Shown here in pieces: positions 36,084 through 48,368 of a stretch of DNA of 64,000 nt (position 1 is the first letter of the stretch; each line of letters begins with the position of its first letter). Under the pieces are notes generated by a model. That model was given only the letters and a program-made list of their open reading frames with translations, searched no databases and was not told the DNA's origin. The translations under genes were made by a program, and so were the position numbers. The stretch covers positions 372,001 through 436,000 of the forward strand of contig JAQJVL010000150.1 of the NCBI GenBank assembly GCA_035578905.1. Reading direction: 5' to 3'. Source of the DNA: Stictocephala bisonia (taxonomy: Eukaryota; Arthropoda; Insecta; Hemiptera; Membracidae).

Positions 36084-37404
36084 TGTCTAGTTGCACCGGT
36101 GGTTAAATACGGGTATCTTCAGGTAAAACGTATAGCCCTACCTAGACAAATCACAGACAAATTCAACAACAAGTTCACTTATATGAAACAATATCATATA
36201 CTGATGTATGATTGGTATACATGATGGTTTCTGATAGCAAAGTAGAGTTAAGTGTGAACAATGTTTAAATTCAATAGTGAAACTTTCTAAAACAAAGATC
36301 GTTTTTTATAAGGATTACCAAACTTAGCTGTATGTAGTTCTTATAAGAGAGGCTTACTGCAGATTTTCATTTTCCCTGGTAAACACGTCGATAACTTTGG
36401 CCTTTAAGTTTCACTATCATTGCTTTTGTTTATCATAATAGTCTCAACTGTCTTTATAACTGACTATCATACAATACAAGTTTAATTCTTTAGCAAATTT
36501 ATTTAGCAAAAATACGATTACTAAAAAAATTTAGTCATAATACTGAACAGCCGTGAAGAGGTAATTTCGAAATCAATATAAAATATACTTTCAAATAATG
36601 GTTTTACTAAAGAAAATCGAGGATTTAAACAATATACCAATACATTTTTTACAATATGAAAATCAATACAAAATTATTAAAATAAATTGTGTTAAATCTT
36701 TTTTTTATCTCGGAACAATATTAATATTATATTGACGCCAGATAAAAACATAATTTATATAGTTTAGCAAGCTATTACAAAATTAAATAAAGACGTCTAT
36801 TGCACAATGTCTACGATGTATTTTGAAGCAGATGAACTGACATAAATAGAAATATATGACTTTCCAAAATAATAAATTCGAGTCTTGAAAGAAAGTACTG
36901 TTTTGTAAACACATTTATACCTCAGAACAATAATACAACTACTAATAAGTTACATGTAATAAATTATTTCAAGCAGGGTAGGCTGCTGCACTACATAAGC
37001 CTATTTCTTTTTGTAATGGAGGTAAAATAGCTTGACATAATTCGTCCTAGAAATTAATCTGGCCATGTATATGTGCTTTCAATCTAAGAAGTTTTCTTGG
37101 AATACGTTTTTATTTGCAGGATGTCAAACAGCTTTTTTTTTAAATATAAAGGTCTTTGAAAATTTAAATATATCATAGAATCTTTTCTTCATTCAACATT
37201 GAAAATCCCATTTGCTTGAACGCTCTTTAAGTGATAAGAATTGAAAATCCATTTATTTATTAATTTTCGTAACATTTCTTACGAATTGTTACGAAAATAA
37301 ATAAATTGTCTACAGTATTACGTCGATTTAAACTGACCATGGCCCCGTAGAACTGTACACTGTTCCAAAGGGTTCGAAATGACCACCGGTGCAACTGGAC
37401 ATAG
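36084..37404. mobile_element. Possible TIR element with 'agttgcaccggtgg' ends
   Basis: 'tgatgtctagttgcaccggt' near 36083 has an imperfect inverse near 37381-37404 ('accaccggtgcaactggaca'). A further related inverse sits at 37428-37442 ('gccggtgcaactgga'). The 1.3 kb between is AT-rich and non-coding. The two right-hand copies may mean nested insertions. No target duplication is clear and no superfamily is assigned. Confidence 0.35.
37251..37307. repeat. Hairpin-forming inverted repeat
   Basis: 'ttttcgtaaca' and 'tgttacgaaaa' form an 11-bp perfect stem around 12 bases. The AT-rich outer arms extend it with a two-base bulge. Confidence 0.75.
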
Positions 37405-37639
37405 TAATTAAAACTGATCCCTGACCGCCGGTGCAACTGGACAACCCCCGGTAATTCACGGATTCGATAATCGAGAATACACGCGACGGATTCACTTCGA
37501 ATGAATTGGACTCAGTAAATGCCTAGGTGAACAATTCACCCTAACTGGCCTGTCATCATCGTCCAACCCTAAGCCACCTAAAATCTTTTTCCGAACCGAG
37601 TCTTTCCACCCCGTTGCCTCCTTAAATCGGCGTTGAAAC

Positions 37640-38217
37640 GCAAAGAGCCCGCAGTGCTACAACGCAGAGCGAAGCTATTTAATTTAAGCGAGTTGATAGT
37701 TCAAAGGGTTTATGCCCGCAGTCCTACAACGCAGAGTGGAGCTATTTAATTAACGCGAGTTGATAGTTCAAATGGTTTAAGGCCTCAGTGCTACAACGCA
37801 GAGTGGAGCTATTTAATTAACGCGAGTTGATAGTTCAAAGGGTTTATGCCCGCAGTCCTACAACGCAGAGTGGAGCTATTTAATTAACGCGAGTTGATAG
37901 TTCAAAGGGTTTATGCCCGCAGTCCTACAACGCAGAGTGGAGCTATATATTTACGCGAGTTGATAGTTCAAAGGGTTTATGCCCGCAGTCCTACAACGCA
38001 GAGTGGAGCTATTTAATTAACGCGAGTTGATAGTTCAAAGGGTTTATGCCCACAGTGCTATAACGCAGAGTGGAGCTATTTAATTAACGCGAGTTGATAG
38101 TTCAAAGGGTTTATGCCCGCAGTGCTACAACGCAGAGTGGAGCTATTTAATTTACGCGAGTTGATAGTTAAAAGGTGTAAGCCCACAGTGCTATAACGCA
38201 GAGTGGAGCTATTTAAT
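37640..38217. repeat. 67-bp tandem repeat, about 8.6 copies
   Basis: A unit containing 'cctacaacgcagagtggagc' and 'cgcgagttgatagttcaaa' recurs every 67 bases (for example, cagtcc at 37719 and 37853 are two units apart). The first copy is more diverged ('gagcgaagc'). Confidence 0.93.
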
Positions 38218-38755
38218 TAAGTATTATTTATTCACAAACGCCGAACTAAAATGACTTGGCTACGCTAGCCTGAAATAATAATTATGCTATCAAACTATGA
38301 TCTCAAATAAAACGAAAAATGGAAAATGAAACTCCCAGAGCTTTGGTACTTCAAACGAAAGATTAATTTTTACGAGGGGCTCTACGTGACTTCAAATCCA
38401 CTCCTTACCTTCTTTGTCGTAGTCAAGCGAGTCTAACCGTAGTAGTAGTACGAATCGGTAGGTAACGCCGGTGTAGATCCTTTCCAGGTCGGAGTCTCAA
38501 TTGCTCTACGAATGCCTCCGAGGACCTGTATTTATTACACTCCCCCATCCCTCGATTGATAGGGAAACTAGGTCAGCTGCAGTAGTCTTCCGGCCTTAAT
38601 ACACTTTTCCGGCCCTGACCTACTTACCGCGTAGGAGTTGAGGGGGAGGGAAGGTCAGCTCACTGGTGTCCCGATAAGAAACCAAACCAAATCTGTTATT
38701 TAATGTTACCTGAATTAAAAAATCTTTTACCCCAAAAATAAATGAGCCGTTACTT

Positions 38756-41700
38756 GTTGTGTGACAAAGTGGTGTAATGTACGTGGGTTAAAGCCCACAT
38801 CACTCAGTGTATCCTCCCAACTACCACCTACATAACAGTAACATTGCCACAGTCCGTTGCCAGTGATATTGTGTGACAAAGTGGTATTATGTAGGAGTGT
38901 TAAAGCCCGTATTACTCAGTGTATCCTCTCAACTACCACCCACATAACAGTAACATTGCCACAGTCCGTTGCCCGTGATATTGTGTGACAAAGTGGTATT
39001 ATGTAGGAGTGTTAAAGCCCGTATTACTCAGTGTCTCCTCCCAACTACCACCTACATAACAGTAACATTGCCACAGTCCGTTGTCCGTGATATTGTGTGA
39101 CAAAGTGGTATTATGTAGGAGTGTTATAGCCCGTATTACTCAGTGTATCCTCCCAACTACCACCCACATAACAGTAACATTGCCACAGTCCGTTGCCCGT
39201 GATATTGTGTGACAAAGTGGTATTATGTAGGAGTGGTAAAGCCCGTATTACTCAGTTTACCCTCCCAACTACCACCCACATAACAGTAACATTGCCACAG
39301 TCCGTTGCCCGTGATATTGTGTGACAAAGTGGTATTATGTAGGAGTGTTAAAGCCCGTATTACTCAGTGTATCCTCCCAACTACCACCTACATAACAGTA
39401 ACATTGCCACAGTCCGTTGCCCGTGATATTGTGTGACAAAGTGGTATTATGTAGGAGTGTTAAAGCCCGTATTACTCAGTGTACCCTCCCAACTACCAAC
39501 TACATAATAGTAACATTGCCACAGTCCGTTGCCCGTGATATTGTGTGACAAAGTGGTATTATGTAGGAGTGTTAAAGCCCGTATTACTCAGTGTACCCTC
39601 CCAACTACCACCTACATAACAGTAACATTGCCACAGTCCGTTGCCCGTGTTATTGTGTGACAAAGTGGTATTATGTAGGAGTGTTAAAGCCCGTATTACT
39701 CAGTGTACCCTCCCAACTACCACCCACATAACAGTAACATTGCCACAGTCCGTTGCCCGTGATATTGTGTGACAAAGTGGTATTATGTAGGAGTGTTAAA
39801 GCCCGTATTACTCAGTGTACCCTCCCAACTACCACCCACATAACAGTAACATTGCCACAGTCCGTTGCCCGTGATATTGTGTGACAAAGTGGTATTATGT
39901 AGGAGTGTTAAAGCCCGTATTACTCAGTGTATCCTCCCAACTACCACCCACATAACAGTAACATTGCCACAGTCCGTTGCCCGTGATATTGTGTGACAAA
40001 GTGGTATTATGTAGAGTGTTAAAGCCCGTATTACTCAGTGTACCCTCCCAACTACCACCCACATAACAGTAACATTGCCACAGTCAGTTGCCCGTGATAT
40101 TGTGTGACAAAGTGGTATTATGTAGGAGTGTTAAAGCCCGTATTACTCAGTGTACCCTCCCAACTACCACCTACATAACAGTAACATTGCCACAGTCCGT
40201 TGCCCGTGATATTGTGTGACAAAGTGGTATTATGTAGGAGTGTTAAAGCCCATATTACTCAGTGTACCCTCCCAACTACCACCCACATAACAGTAACATT
40301 GCCACAGTCCGTTGCCCGTGATATTGTGTGACAAAGTGGTATTATGTAGGAGTGTTAAAGCCCGTATTACTCAGTGTATCCTCCCAACTACCACCCACAT
40401 AACAGTAACATTGCCACAGTCCGTTGCCCGTGATATTGTGTGACAAAGTGGTTTTATGTAGGAGTGTTAAAGCCCGTATTACTCAGTGTACCCCCCCAAC
40501 TACCAACTACATAACAGTAACATTGCCACAGTCCGTTGCCCGTGATATTGTGTGACAAAGTGGTATTATGTAGGAGTGTTAAAGCCCGTATTACTCAGTG
40601 TATCCTCCCAACTACCACCCACACAACAGTAACATTGCCACAGTCCGTTGCCCGTGATATTGTGTGACAAAGTGGTATTATGTAGGAGTGTTAAAGCCCG
40701 TATTACTCAGTGTACCCTCCCAACTACCACCCACATAACAGTAACATTGCCACAGTCCGTTGCCCGTGATATTGTGTGACAAAGTGGTATTATGTAGGAG
40801 TGTTAAAGCCCGTATTACTCAGTGTATCCTCCCAACTACCACCCACATAACAGTAACATTGCCACAGTCCGTTGCCCGTGATATTGTGTGACAAAGTGGT
40901 ATTATGTAGGAGTGTTAAAGCCCGTATTACTCAGTGTATCCTCCCAACTACCACCCACATAACAGTAACATTGCCACAGTCCGTTGCCCGTGATATTGTG
41001 TGACAAAGTGGTATTATGTAGGAGTGTTAAAGCCCGTATTACTCAGTGTACCCTCCCAACTACCACCCACATAACAGTAACATTGCCACAGTCCGTTGCC
41101 CGTGATATACTGTGACAAAGTGGTATTATGTAGGAGTGTTATAGCCCGTATTACTCAGTGTACCCTCCCAACTACCACCCACATAACAGTAACATTGCCA
41201 CAGTCTGTTACCCGTGATATTGTGTGACAAAGTGGTATTATGTAGGAGTGTTAAAGCCCGTATTACTCAGTGTACCCTCCCAACTACCACCCTCATAACA
41301 GTAACATTGCCACAGTCCGTTGCCCGTGATATTGTGTGACAAAGTGATATTATGTAGGAGTGTTAAAGCCCGTATTACTCAGTGTACCCTCCCAACTACC
41401 ACCTACATAACAGTAACATTGCCACAGTCCGTTGCCCGTGATATTGTGTGACAAAGTGGTATTATGTAGGAGTGTTAAAGCCCGTATTACTCAGTGTACC
41501 CTCCCAATTACCACCTACATAACAGTAACATTGCCACAGTCCGTTGCCCGTGATATTATGTGACAAGAGGGTATTATGTAGGAGTGTTAAAGCCCGTATT
41601 ACTCAGTGTACCCTCCCAACTACAACCCACATAACAGTAACATTGCCACAGTCCGTTGCCCGTGATATTGTGTGACAAAGTGGTATTATGTAGGAGTGTT

Positions 41701-44560
41701 AAAGCCCGTATTACTCAGTGTACCCTCCCAACTACCACCCACATAACAGTAACATTGCCACAGTCCGTTGCCCGTGATATTGTGTGACAAAGTGGTATTA
41801 AGTAGGAGTGTTAAAGCCCGTATTACTCAGTGTACCCTCCCAACTACCACCCACATAACAGTAACATTGCCACAGTCCGTTGCCCGTGATATTGTGTGAC
41901 AAAGTGGTTTTATGTAGGAGTGTTAAAGCCCGTATTACTCAGTGTATCCTCCCAACTACCACCTACATAACAGTAACATTGCCACAGTCCGCTGCCCGTG
42001 ATATTGTGTGACAAAGTGGTATTATGTAGGAGTGTTAAAGCCGGTATTACTCAGTGTACCCTCCCAATTACCACCTACATAACAGTAACATTGCCACAGT
42101 CCGTTGCCCGTGATATTGTGTGACAAAGTGGTATTATGTAGGAGTGTTAAAGCCCGTATTACTCAGTGTATCCTCCCAACTACCACCCACATAACAGTAA
42201 CATTGCCACAGTCCGTTGCCCGTGATATTGTGTGACAAAGTGGTATTATGTAGGATTGTTAAAGCCCGTATTACTCAGTGTATCCTCCCAACTACCACCT
42301 ACATAACAGTAACATTGCCACAGTCCGTTACCCGTGATATTGTGTGACAAAGTGGTATTATGTAGGAGTGTTAAAGCCCGTATTACTCAGTGTATCCTCC
42401 CAACTACCACCCACATAACAGTAACATTGCCACAGTCCGTTGCCCGTGATATTGTGTGACAAAGTGGTATTATGTAGGAGTGTTAAAGCCCGTATTACTC
42501 AGTGTATCCTCCCAACTACCACCCACATAACAGTAACATTGCCACAGTCAGTTGCCCGTGATATTGTGTGACAAAGTGGTATTATGTAGGAGTGTTAAAG
42601 CCCGTATTACTCAGTGTACCCTCCCAACTACCACCCTCATAACAGTAACATTGCCACAGTCAGTTGCCCGTGATATTGTGTGACAAAGTGGTATTATGTA
42701 GGAGTGTTAAAGCCCGTATTACTCAGTGTACCCTCCCAACTACCACCCACATAACAGTAACATTGCCATAGTCCGTTGCCCGTGATATTGTGTGACAAAG
42801 TGGTATTATATAGGAGTGTAAAGCCCGTATTACTCAGTGTACCCTCCCAACTACCACCTACATAACAGTAACATTGCCACAGTCAGTTACCCGTGATATT
42901 GTGTGACAAAGTGGTATTATATAGGAGTGTTAAAGCCCGTATTACTCAGTGTACCCTCCCAACTACCACCCACATAACAGTAACATTGCCACAGTCCGTT
43001 ACCCGTGATATTGTGTGACAAAGTGGTATTATGTAGGAGTGTTAAAGCCCGTATTACTCAGTGTACCCTCTCAACTACCACCCACTTAACAGTAACATTG
43101 CCATAGTCCGTTGCCCGTGATATTGTGTGACAAAGTGGTATTATATAGGAGTGTTAAAGCCCGTATTACTCAGTGTACCCTCCCAACTACCACCCACTTA
43201 ACAGTAACATTGCCATAGTCTGTTGCCCGTGATATTGTGTGACAAAGTGGTATTATGTAGGAGTGTTAAAGCCCGTATTACTCAGTGTACCCTCCCAATT
43301 ACCACCCACATTACAGTAACATTGCCATAGTCTGTTGCCCGTGATATTGTGTGACAAAGTGGTATTATGTAGGAGTGTTAAAGCCCGTATTACTCAGAGT
43401 ACCGTCCCAACTACCACCTACATAACAGTAACATTGCCACAGTCCGTTGCCGGTGATATTGTGTGACAAAGTGGTATTATGTAGGAGTGTTAAAGCCCGT
43501 ATTACTTAGTGTACCCTCCCAACTACCACCCACATAACAGTAATATTGCCACAGTCCGTTGCCTGTGATATTGTGTGACAAAGTGGTATTATGTAGGAGT
43601 GTTAAAGCCCGTATTACTTAGTGAACCCTCCCAACTATCACCCACATAACAGTAATATTGCCACAGTCTGTTGCCTGTGATATTGTGTGACAAAGTGGTA
43701 TTATGTAGGAGTGTTAAAGCCCGTATTACTTAGAGTATCCTCCCAACTACCACCCACTTAACAGTAACATTGCCATAGTCCGTTGCCCGTGATATTGTGT
43801 TACAAAGTGGTATTATGTAGGAGTGTTAAAGCCCGTATTACTTAGTGTACCCTCCCAACTATCACCCACATAACAGTAATATTGCCACAGTCTGTTGCCT
43901 GTGATATTGTGTGACAAAGTGGTATTATGTAGGAGTGTTAAAGCCCGTATTACTTAGAGTATCCTCCCAACTACCACCCACTTAACAGTAACATTGCCAT
44001 AGTCCGTTGCCCGTGATATTGTGTTACAAAGTGGTATTATGTAGGAGTGTTAAAGCCCGTATTACTTAGTGTACCCTCCCAACTATCACCCACATAACAG
44101 TAATATTGCCACAGTCCGTTGCCTGTGATATTGTGTGACAAAGTGGTATTATGTAGGAGTGTTAAAGCCCGTATTACTTAGTGTACCCTCCCAACTATCA
44201 CCCACATAACAGTAATATTGCCACAGTCCGTTGCCCGTGATATTGTGTGACAAAGTGGTATTATGTAGGAGTGTTAAAGCCCGTATTACTCAGTGTACCC
44301 TCCCAACTACCACCCACATAACAGTAACATTGCCACAGTCCGTTACCCGTGATATTGTGTTACAAAGTAGTATTATGTAGGAGTGTTAAAGCCCGTATTT
44401 CTCAGTGTATCCTCCCAACTACCACCCACTTAACAGTAACATTGCCATAGTCTGTTGCCCGTGATATTGTGTGACAAAGTGGTATTGTATTACTTAGTGT
44501 ATTACTCAGTGTATCCTCCCAACTACCACCCACATAACAGTAATTAGTAAGAGTCTGTGA
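38756..44560. repeat. 112-bp satellite array (form B), about 52 copies
   Basis: A unit containing 'aacattgccacagtccgttg' and 'attatgtaggagtgttaaag' recurs every 112 bases (39054, 39166, 39278). It is homologous to form A but one base longer ('taacattgcc' versus 'taactagcc') and with a different middle. The extra base destroys the 37-codon frame, so no open frames appear here. Most copies are nearly identical. The right end (from about 43500) has variants (ttactTag, ctaTcaccc, taaTattgcc), including a two-unit higher-order repeat of 224 bases at 43729 and 43953. Confidence 0.96.
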
Positions 44561-44685
44561 CCCATTAATGAACACAGTCCCATCACAGTTAACGTATTTA
44601 GTATTACCGTAAGTTGGTATGAAATTATTTTTTTAACTTTACAGCTAAATAAATAGTTGTAATTGAACTGAATGAGATAGGATAT

Positions 44686-45947
44686 TGTACCGGGTCTTTT
44701 GACCGGTACATTTCGTTTTTTTCGTCGTTGTCTGTCGGGTTGGCCGTCTGTTAGTTTGTTCTAGTAGTTTCTCTGCGGCCGAAAGACCTTACCATGACAG
44801 GCTAGAGGCTCCTAAAACTCCAGGGTCCTTGAGTGGAACTTTCTCCCTCGGCCTGCCGTCCGGGGATGTCAACCATCCACACTGCCAGCCTGGCCTGAGG
44901 ACCATGTATAGAGGCCATTGGCGACCCTGCTGCCCCACCTACATCTTTGGGTATGAGTCTTCTGTCCTCAGGTCAGTGCTTTCCATCTTGTTTTCCCGGC
45001 GGCTGAGCTGGGGGTTGATAATACAGAAAAAAAAGAAGAAAAAAAATGTTTGTGGAACTTTATGTGGCCTAGGCCTAAAACTTTAAAGTGATTTATGCAA
45101 CACAGCCGTGGGGACCTATATGTGTATTTTTTTTTATTAAAGGAAAAAAAACGAAATACAAAAAGAAATTTTTGATGTTAATTTTTATTTATATTTATAT
45201 TTCTTGTTTTTTAGTTTAATTAGTTTATTTTGTTGTTAGATATTTTAGAGTTTACATTTTTTAGGACCCTATTGTTAAATCATGTTATTATTTATTTCAT
45301 GTTTAGGCCTACTTATTGTTATTTATTTTTTTTTGTTAAGTGTATTAGGGGTGTTTTGGAAGGGACTTTTTACTAGAACGGTACCGGGTTATATTTTTTT
45401 AAAATTGTTTAGTTTTCATACTTTCACCAAAAGGGGATTATTGTACTTTTGCTTAACTTCTTATTCGGAGCTGCCCAGGGATTCCGGCTTACTCCCTGGC
45501 CTCGGTGGAATCAAGGGATGTGGGCTAAATTGCCGGTGTAATTGGTGATAACAAAATTTTTATAATTTTCTTCACTTTTAATTGGGGCTTTAATTGCTTA
45601 CGTTTTAGGTGTCTCTGGCTAAACTGCAGATAGGCCATACAGTTTGTAATTGTTATATTGGGTATTTGTAGAGTTAAGTGTTTTTGTAGCTTTTGTCATT
45701 ACCCTGTTAACTTTAGTGTTTGTTGTTGTTTATTTAAGTGCGATTTATATTTGTGGCCTTCTGCCTATTTACTTTGTGGCCTTCTGACTGCCAGTTTTGC
45801 TTTTTGACTTAATAAAGTTTAGTTTTGCTCAGCTGCCGAGTTTTTTTTGACCCTCCAACTGCCACCCGTGATCCCATCGCTCGACTTGCTTTGAGCCATC
45901 CCCCAGTTGGCACGCTTTCAGCTTCGGTGGGGGGGGGATGGGTCTCA
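44686..45947 (+). repeat. 5' LTR of the Gypsy element
   Basis: It begins 'tgtaccgggtcttttgaccg' and ends at the CA before the primer binding site. It carries AATAAA near 45811. Compared with the 3' LTR it lacks 93 bases. The break lies between two copies of 'gtctg(t/c)cggg' that are both present in the 3' LTR at 49001 and 49094, so the deletion occurred between short direct repeats. Open frames inside (44829-45086, 45282-45548) recur in the other LTR and are not genes. Confidence 0.93.
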
Positions 45948-45949
45948 AT

Positions 45950-45960
45950 TGGTAGCAGAG
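45950..45960 (+). promoter_or_regulatory. Primer binding site, initiator tRNA-Met
   Basis: 'tggtagcagag' matches the complement of the 3' end of eukaryotic initiator tRNA-Met (tRNA ending CTCTGCTACCA), two bases after the 5' LTR. This is the standard position for priming minus-strand DNA synthesis. Confidence 0.85.
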
Positions 45961-46283
45961 CGTGGTTGCCTAAAAAAAAAAAAAAAAAAAAAAAAAAAAC
46001 ACTTGGTTGTTGGCGGTGGGTGTTTGTCTGTTAGGTCATGGTTGGCCGACCTACCGTCAAGGTGTCTTGGTTTTACATAAAAAAAAAGAAACAAATAATC
46101 TTTTAAAAACAAATAAAAAACCAAATAAATAATTTAACTTGTACTAAAAAAAAAAAAAAAAAAAAAAAAACCTAGGCAATCCGTTTGGTTACTGTTTTGA
46201 GTGGGTTTCATGGGTGGATTGCAGTGGTCGGCAGTGGTTCGGTAGGCTGAGGGTTTTGTTCGTCTTGGACCCTGGAGTTGTCG
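45961..46283 (+). other. Gypsy 5' untranslated leader
   Basis: Non-coding sequence between the primer binding site and the insert, with two long oligo(A) tracts near 45974-45998 and 46146-46170. No gag start is recognisable before the insert boundary at the oligo(T) tract. Confidence 0.6.
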
Positions 46284-48162
46284 TTTTTTTTTTGTCATGC
46301 GCTGCAATATCTGTTGAGGATCTGAATGTTCTCTGGAGTTTCGCCATAAGGCTTTAAGGCGCCTTGCTTTGTAGCCTGAGTCGCGATGGAGGCTAATGCA
46401 CGGATAGCCTGGAAGTCAGGATTGGCATCTAGAGCTTGACTCATTAGTGCATTTAGAGTTACGGGATCTAACTTGATAGTATTGTTAGGGAGTTGCCGAG
46501 CCCTATTGTCCCAACCCCTACGAGTAGATGCTAAGGCTGCCTCAGTTAAAGTTGGTGCTTGCTGAATAACATCATCTTGAGCTTCATCTTCAGCAATGTT
46601 CAAGTTCCGGACCCCAGCAGCTGCACCTTGGCCTCGGCGTTGTTCAGCAGCCAACCGAGCTCTCATTATCTGTTCTTGTTGTTGTCTTATCATCACATTA
46701 AGGGTTTCCTGATTGAGAATTCTATTATCGTTAGTGTATACGTAATAGTTACCATTGACTTCTAAAATCTCCACGCCTGGCAAACAATCTTTTATCATAC
46801 TGACTGGTTCTGCAAGAGCATCCATATACGTGCCATGCTGAGCACGTATTGTGGCCGCGATGGCCTTGATCATGGTCCGTGAATAAGCTACACCATTGAT
46901 CCAGGTGCCATCATAAGCCCGGAATTGGCGGTCCGTTTCCCTCATGGGTTCCTGCCCGATATTTGCTAAATCGGGGTATTGAGAGGCAGTTATAGCGGGC
47001 TTGTATAGTGATCCCCAAGGATCAACGGCAATGTTTGCGACTAATGTTGCGAAGGCTACATACTGCAGCCTAGGCACATTTTTCATCATTATAAGTGGTC
47101 GCCCTTGGTACTCCATAATGGCGCGTGAGTATGCGAGACCATGTGTACTTGACTGACCCTGGGCCTGTTCAATGACCCAGTTAAAGAGAGTTTAAGGAGG
47201 TATCGTCAAGGCTAGGGTAAACGGATTTCAAGAAGTTTGAGATCACTTCTACGTCCTGTCCTTGTTTCACATACCGTGTGGAGAACGCTGTGACGATGTC
47301 TTTTGTTACTTTATCGTCAATATCTAAATCTGGAAATTGAGTAGCAACACGGCGGATCCTGGTTTCCAACCAGGCGTCCGTAAAATTCTGGCCCTTGCAC
47401 AAGCTGAAAATCACTCCCACCGTTGAGGCCAATATTTGAGACTGGTAGTTTATGGCAGCGGAGTAATACAACATTTCCAGAATTGAGAGCTTCTGTTCCA
47501 CTGGTAAGATGGACCAAGCATTAGCATATTGTGGGTTTGCTACAAATTGAACTGGTGGAATCGGTGATACGTCTGCTTGGTCGTACTGTTCAAGATCAGG
47601 TATGATGTTGTCATATTCCTGGGATTGTTGACATATGAAACGGTAGTCAAACGCGTGCATGCTTGATTGGTAATAATGATACTTTTGAATGGATAATTCA
47701 GCAGGAGGACCAACTCCTTGAGGCAGCACTTTGATACTATCCTCAGGTCCAACATTCCCTGTACCAATGTCTGTATTGAGTCTATTGTACGTTAATTGGA
47801 AAGCTGCAACAAGGGTATTCAACACTGGGGGCTGGGAATTGAGTATGTTGTTTATTCGGGTTCTGGCATCATTTTGCTGTTGGATGAGGTCATCTGACCT
47901 CGCTACAAGCCAACTCCCATGGAGTTCTGCCCAGAGTTTGATCTGGGCGTACACTCAGTGTGTTAGCTATTATTGATGCAAGAACAGTCCTCACAGGCGG
48001 GTCCAACCACTGCTGCTGATCTCTAGCAGTTTCCTCATCCAATAAATCACCACAGGCCGTGATTGTCAGAGGAGGGGGGTCTATCGAAGTTGAGGCCAAC
48101 ATGTTCGGGGTCCTAGCCATAGATAGGGATCCCCTTGCTCTACGAACTCTCGCTTGGAGCAT
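46284..48162 (-). pseudogene. Virus-like single-ORF gene (possible nucleoprotein/capsid EVE), broken, antisense inside a Gypsy element
   Basis: The minus strand encodes a protein of about 620 codons from ATG 48162 to a TGA near 46295. It is broken by two frameshifts, near 47950 and near 47180, where in-frame stops occur. The three open segments are 48162-47890, 47954-47181 and 47116-46295, and they overlap or abut in the same order. There is no intron, signal peptide, zinc knuckle, protease or polymerase motif. The composition is soluble, mostly helical-looking, with a Gln/Arg-rich, probably disordered C-terminal third. One base after the stop is an oligo(A) tract (46284-46293 on the plus strand as T). 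A near-zero 3' UTR is unusual for a host mRNA and fits a compact RNA virus gene. I infer a non-retroviral endogenous viral element, most plausibly a nucleoprotein of a negative-strand RNA virus (Mononegavirales or Jingchuvirales type). The family is not identified. A processed host pseudogene is the alternative. Confidence 0.5.
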
Positions 48163-48368
48163 GATATACAAATAAGATTATTATACTATCTAAATTTAAT
48201 TACAACTTAATGAGATGGGATATATAGGGAACTAAGTACAAATTAACCTAAACCAGAGAGATTTTTTAAGATTAAAGAGATTATGAGGTAAAACTAGCTA
48301 GTTAGAAACTATTAGGTAAGATACTCAGAGAGCACAACGAATAGCAATAGGAGCAGAGATAAGGCACT
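48163..48368 (-). other. AT-rich leader upstream of the virus-like gene
   Basis: About 200 bases of AT-rich, non-coding sequence lie between the ATG of the antisense gene and the integrase remnant. Its composition contrasts sharply with the GC-richer Gypsy sequence on its right, so the insert boundary is near 48365-48380. In the viral interpretation it would be the 5' UTR and possibly a genomic leader. Confidence 0.45.

Larger units (their letters stand above)
35966..38755. other. Insert separating the two satellite forms
   Basis: About 2.8 kb with no satellite monomers. The monomer is left near 'gatatttgtgag' and resumes near 'ttgttgtgtgac', almost the same point, so this looks like an insertion into a continuous array. 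It contains a 67-bp tandem repeat (37640-38217) and an inverted pair of 'gttgcaccggtggt' sequences. It also holds a short hairpin at 37251-37307 and a moderate-GC stretch at 38300-38690 that I cannot assign. No coding region was recognised. Confidence 0.6.

Noticed and set aside
44829..45548. Small genes in the 5' LTR
   Set aside because: The same frames recur in the 3' LTR (49058-49904), carry no domain, and lie in LTR regulatory sequence.
47317..47767. Extra minus-strand frames of 66 and 75 codons inside the virus-like gene, and plus-strand frames at 46559-46765 and 47731-47976
   Set aside because: They are shadows of the longer minus-strand reading frame and have no independent support.
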